In this document: piece after piece, positions 19,184 through 19,968 of the stretch
Layout of the letters: each line of letters starts with the position of its first letter
Numbering within the stretch: position 1 is the first letter of the stretch
From: Candidatus Omnitrophota bacterium
GTDB lineage: Bacteria > Omnitrophota > Gorgyraeia > Aquiviventales > Aquiviventaceae
Assembly (NCBI GenBank): GCA_016206585.1
Contig: JACQRE010000070.1
Coordinates: 1 to 19,968, forward strand
DNA: 19,968 bases
Reading direction: 5' to 3'
Program-made: the position numbers and the translations under genes
The notes under the pieces: generated by a model
The model's input: only the letters and a program-made list of their open reading frames with translations
Told to the model about the DNA's origin: nothing
The model's database searches: none

Positions 19184-19968
19184 TTAGCCCCTCCTCGTTG
19201 GCCACTCCACGGCGCCGTCAAAGACGCGCTGTGCCGGCCCTGTCAACACCACGTCCGTCACCCGCTGCTCGCCGCGGCGATGCCGCACGGCAAATGAGAC
19301 CGAGAGCCGGTCGCCGCTGCGCGGCTCCACCTCGACGCGGATCCGGCCATTGGACCCGTTGGTCCGGCTCAGTCCATGGATAATCGCGGAGGCGGCGATC
19401 CCCGTCCCGCACGCCAGCGTCTCTTCCTCGACCCCCCGCTCATAGGTGCGCACCCGCAGCCGGCGGCCGGCCGCCTGAATGAAGTTGACGTTGGTGCCGC
19501 GCGGCGCGAACGCCGGATGCCGGCGCAGCGTCCGGCCAAGCCGCTGCACGTCCACGCGGTCCACGGCCGCCACCGGCACAACCGCGTGCGGCACTCCGGT
19601 GTTCACCACGCTCAGCCGGAAGCGGCATCCGCCCGCGGCAACGCGTCGCCCCAGCTCGAGCCCGGTCGGATCGGTCATGCGCATCGCCACCCGCTCCCCC
19701 CGCACCATCGCCGACAGCATCCCCACCTTCGTTTCAATCGTCACGGAACGTCTGGTACTTCCGTGTTGCTTGTCGCTTGTTGCTTGTTGCTGAACGTGAT
19801 ATAACGCAACACACCGCGCTCCGTTCCCGCACATCTGAGCCTCGGAGCCGTCGACATTGAAGATGCGCATCCGCACGTCCGCCCGGCGCGACGCCTCCAG
19901 CACCAGCATCCCATCGGCCCCGATGCCCGTATGCCGGCTGCACAACGTCCGCGCGACCTGTGGCCAAC
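19184..19968 (-). CDS. dapF: Diaminopimelate epimerase (5' end outside window)
   Basis: At least 261 codons; the frame is open to the window edge, so perhaps 20-30 N-terminal residues are missing. It converts LL- to meso-diaminopimelate, the peptidoglycan form and lysine precursor. Evidence: RHTGIGADGMLVLE, the first catalytic Cys in QMCGNGARC, VNTGVPHAVV, APRGTNVNF, and the second catalytic Cys in ETLACGTGIAAS. After CVALYHV there is an unusual QQQATSDKQHGST segment encoded by a CAAGC-word repeat, at a place where homologues have a variable loop. First visible gene of the operon; its promoter lies outside. Confidence 0.95.
   Translation of the reverse strand, partial: WPQVARTLCSRHTGIGADGMLVLEASRRADVRMRIFNVDGSEAQMCGNGARCVALYHVQQQATSDKQHGSTRRSVTIETKVGMLSAMVRGERVAMRMTDPTGLELGRRVAAGGCRFRLSVVNTGVPHAVVPVAAVDRVDVQRLGRTLRRHPAFAPRGTNVNFIQAAGRRLRVRTYERGVEEETLACGTGIAASAIIHGLSRTNGSNGRIRVEVEPRSGDRLSVSFAVRHRRGEQRVTDVVLTGPAQRVFDGAVEWPTRRG
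19763..19793. repeat. CAAGC-word repeat translated inside DapF
   Basis: GTGTTGCTTGTCGCTTGTTG followed by CTTGTTGCTGA on +, in frame between the first catalytic cysteine region and the VTIET strand of dapF. Next to it TTCCGTG/CACGGAA form a small 7-bp stem. Confidence 0.75.

Overview
The window is GC-rich and every convincing gene lies on the minus strand, so the text below follows transcription from high to low coordinates. The gene content suggests an uncultured bacterium of the PVC/Omnitrophota type. The reasons are lysine/peptidoglycan synthesis through DapL, a secreted protein opening with a 'TYYPSPKGVYQQL' segment of the kind I associate with Omnitrophota, and type IV pilin-like genes. 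This placement is inference and not certain.

Layout. (i) 19968-12659 is a compact biosynthetic operon: dapF (5' end outside the window), dapA, dapB, dapL, a periplasmic thioredoxin-like gene, folK, panC, panD and an aspartate dehydrogenase gene. It makes meso-diaminopimelate, pantothenate precursors, a folate intermediate and probably the NAD precursor iminoaspartate; several steps use aspartate. (ii) 12486-12343 holds a 47-residue basic protein gene, followed by a 16-bp hairpin and an extended -10 promoter. (iii) 12267-5457 holds uvrA, a large periplasmic TPR protein, an ExbB/ExbD proton channel pair and cutA, mostly joined by ATGA overlaps. (iv) 5460-1 is a surface-structure operon. A promoter overlaps the cutA stop, followed by a cyclic-di-GMP-I (GEMM) riboswitch with an intrinsic terminator, four prepilin-like genes, a tail-fibre-like secreted protein and a large cysteine-rich secreted protein that runs off the window.

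The most interesting signal is repetitive. Five imperfect palindromes (80-145 bp) share the 12-bp inverted terminus TCCCACCACCTG/CAGGTGGTGGGA. Four of the five are flanked by a perfect 3-bp duplication. Removing three of them with one duplication copy restores canonical overlapping gene junctions (ATGA, ATGA, TAATG). Removing the fourth joins a promoter-proximal ATG in frame to the UvrA N-terminus, so that insertion appears to have cut uvrA from its own start codon. The fifth, plus one copy of a different palindrome family, is read in frame inside UvrA. Further word-like repeat families fill other gene junctions, form the leader peptides of three successive prepilin-like genes, and are read in the same frame in DapF and DapA. 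Together they look like small mobile palindromes adapted to a genome with almost no intergenic space.
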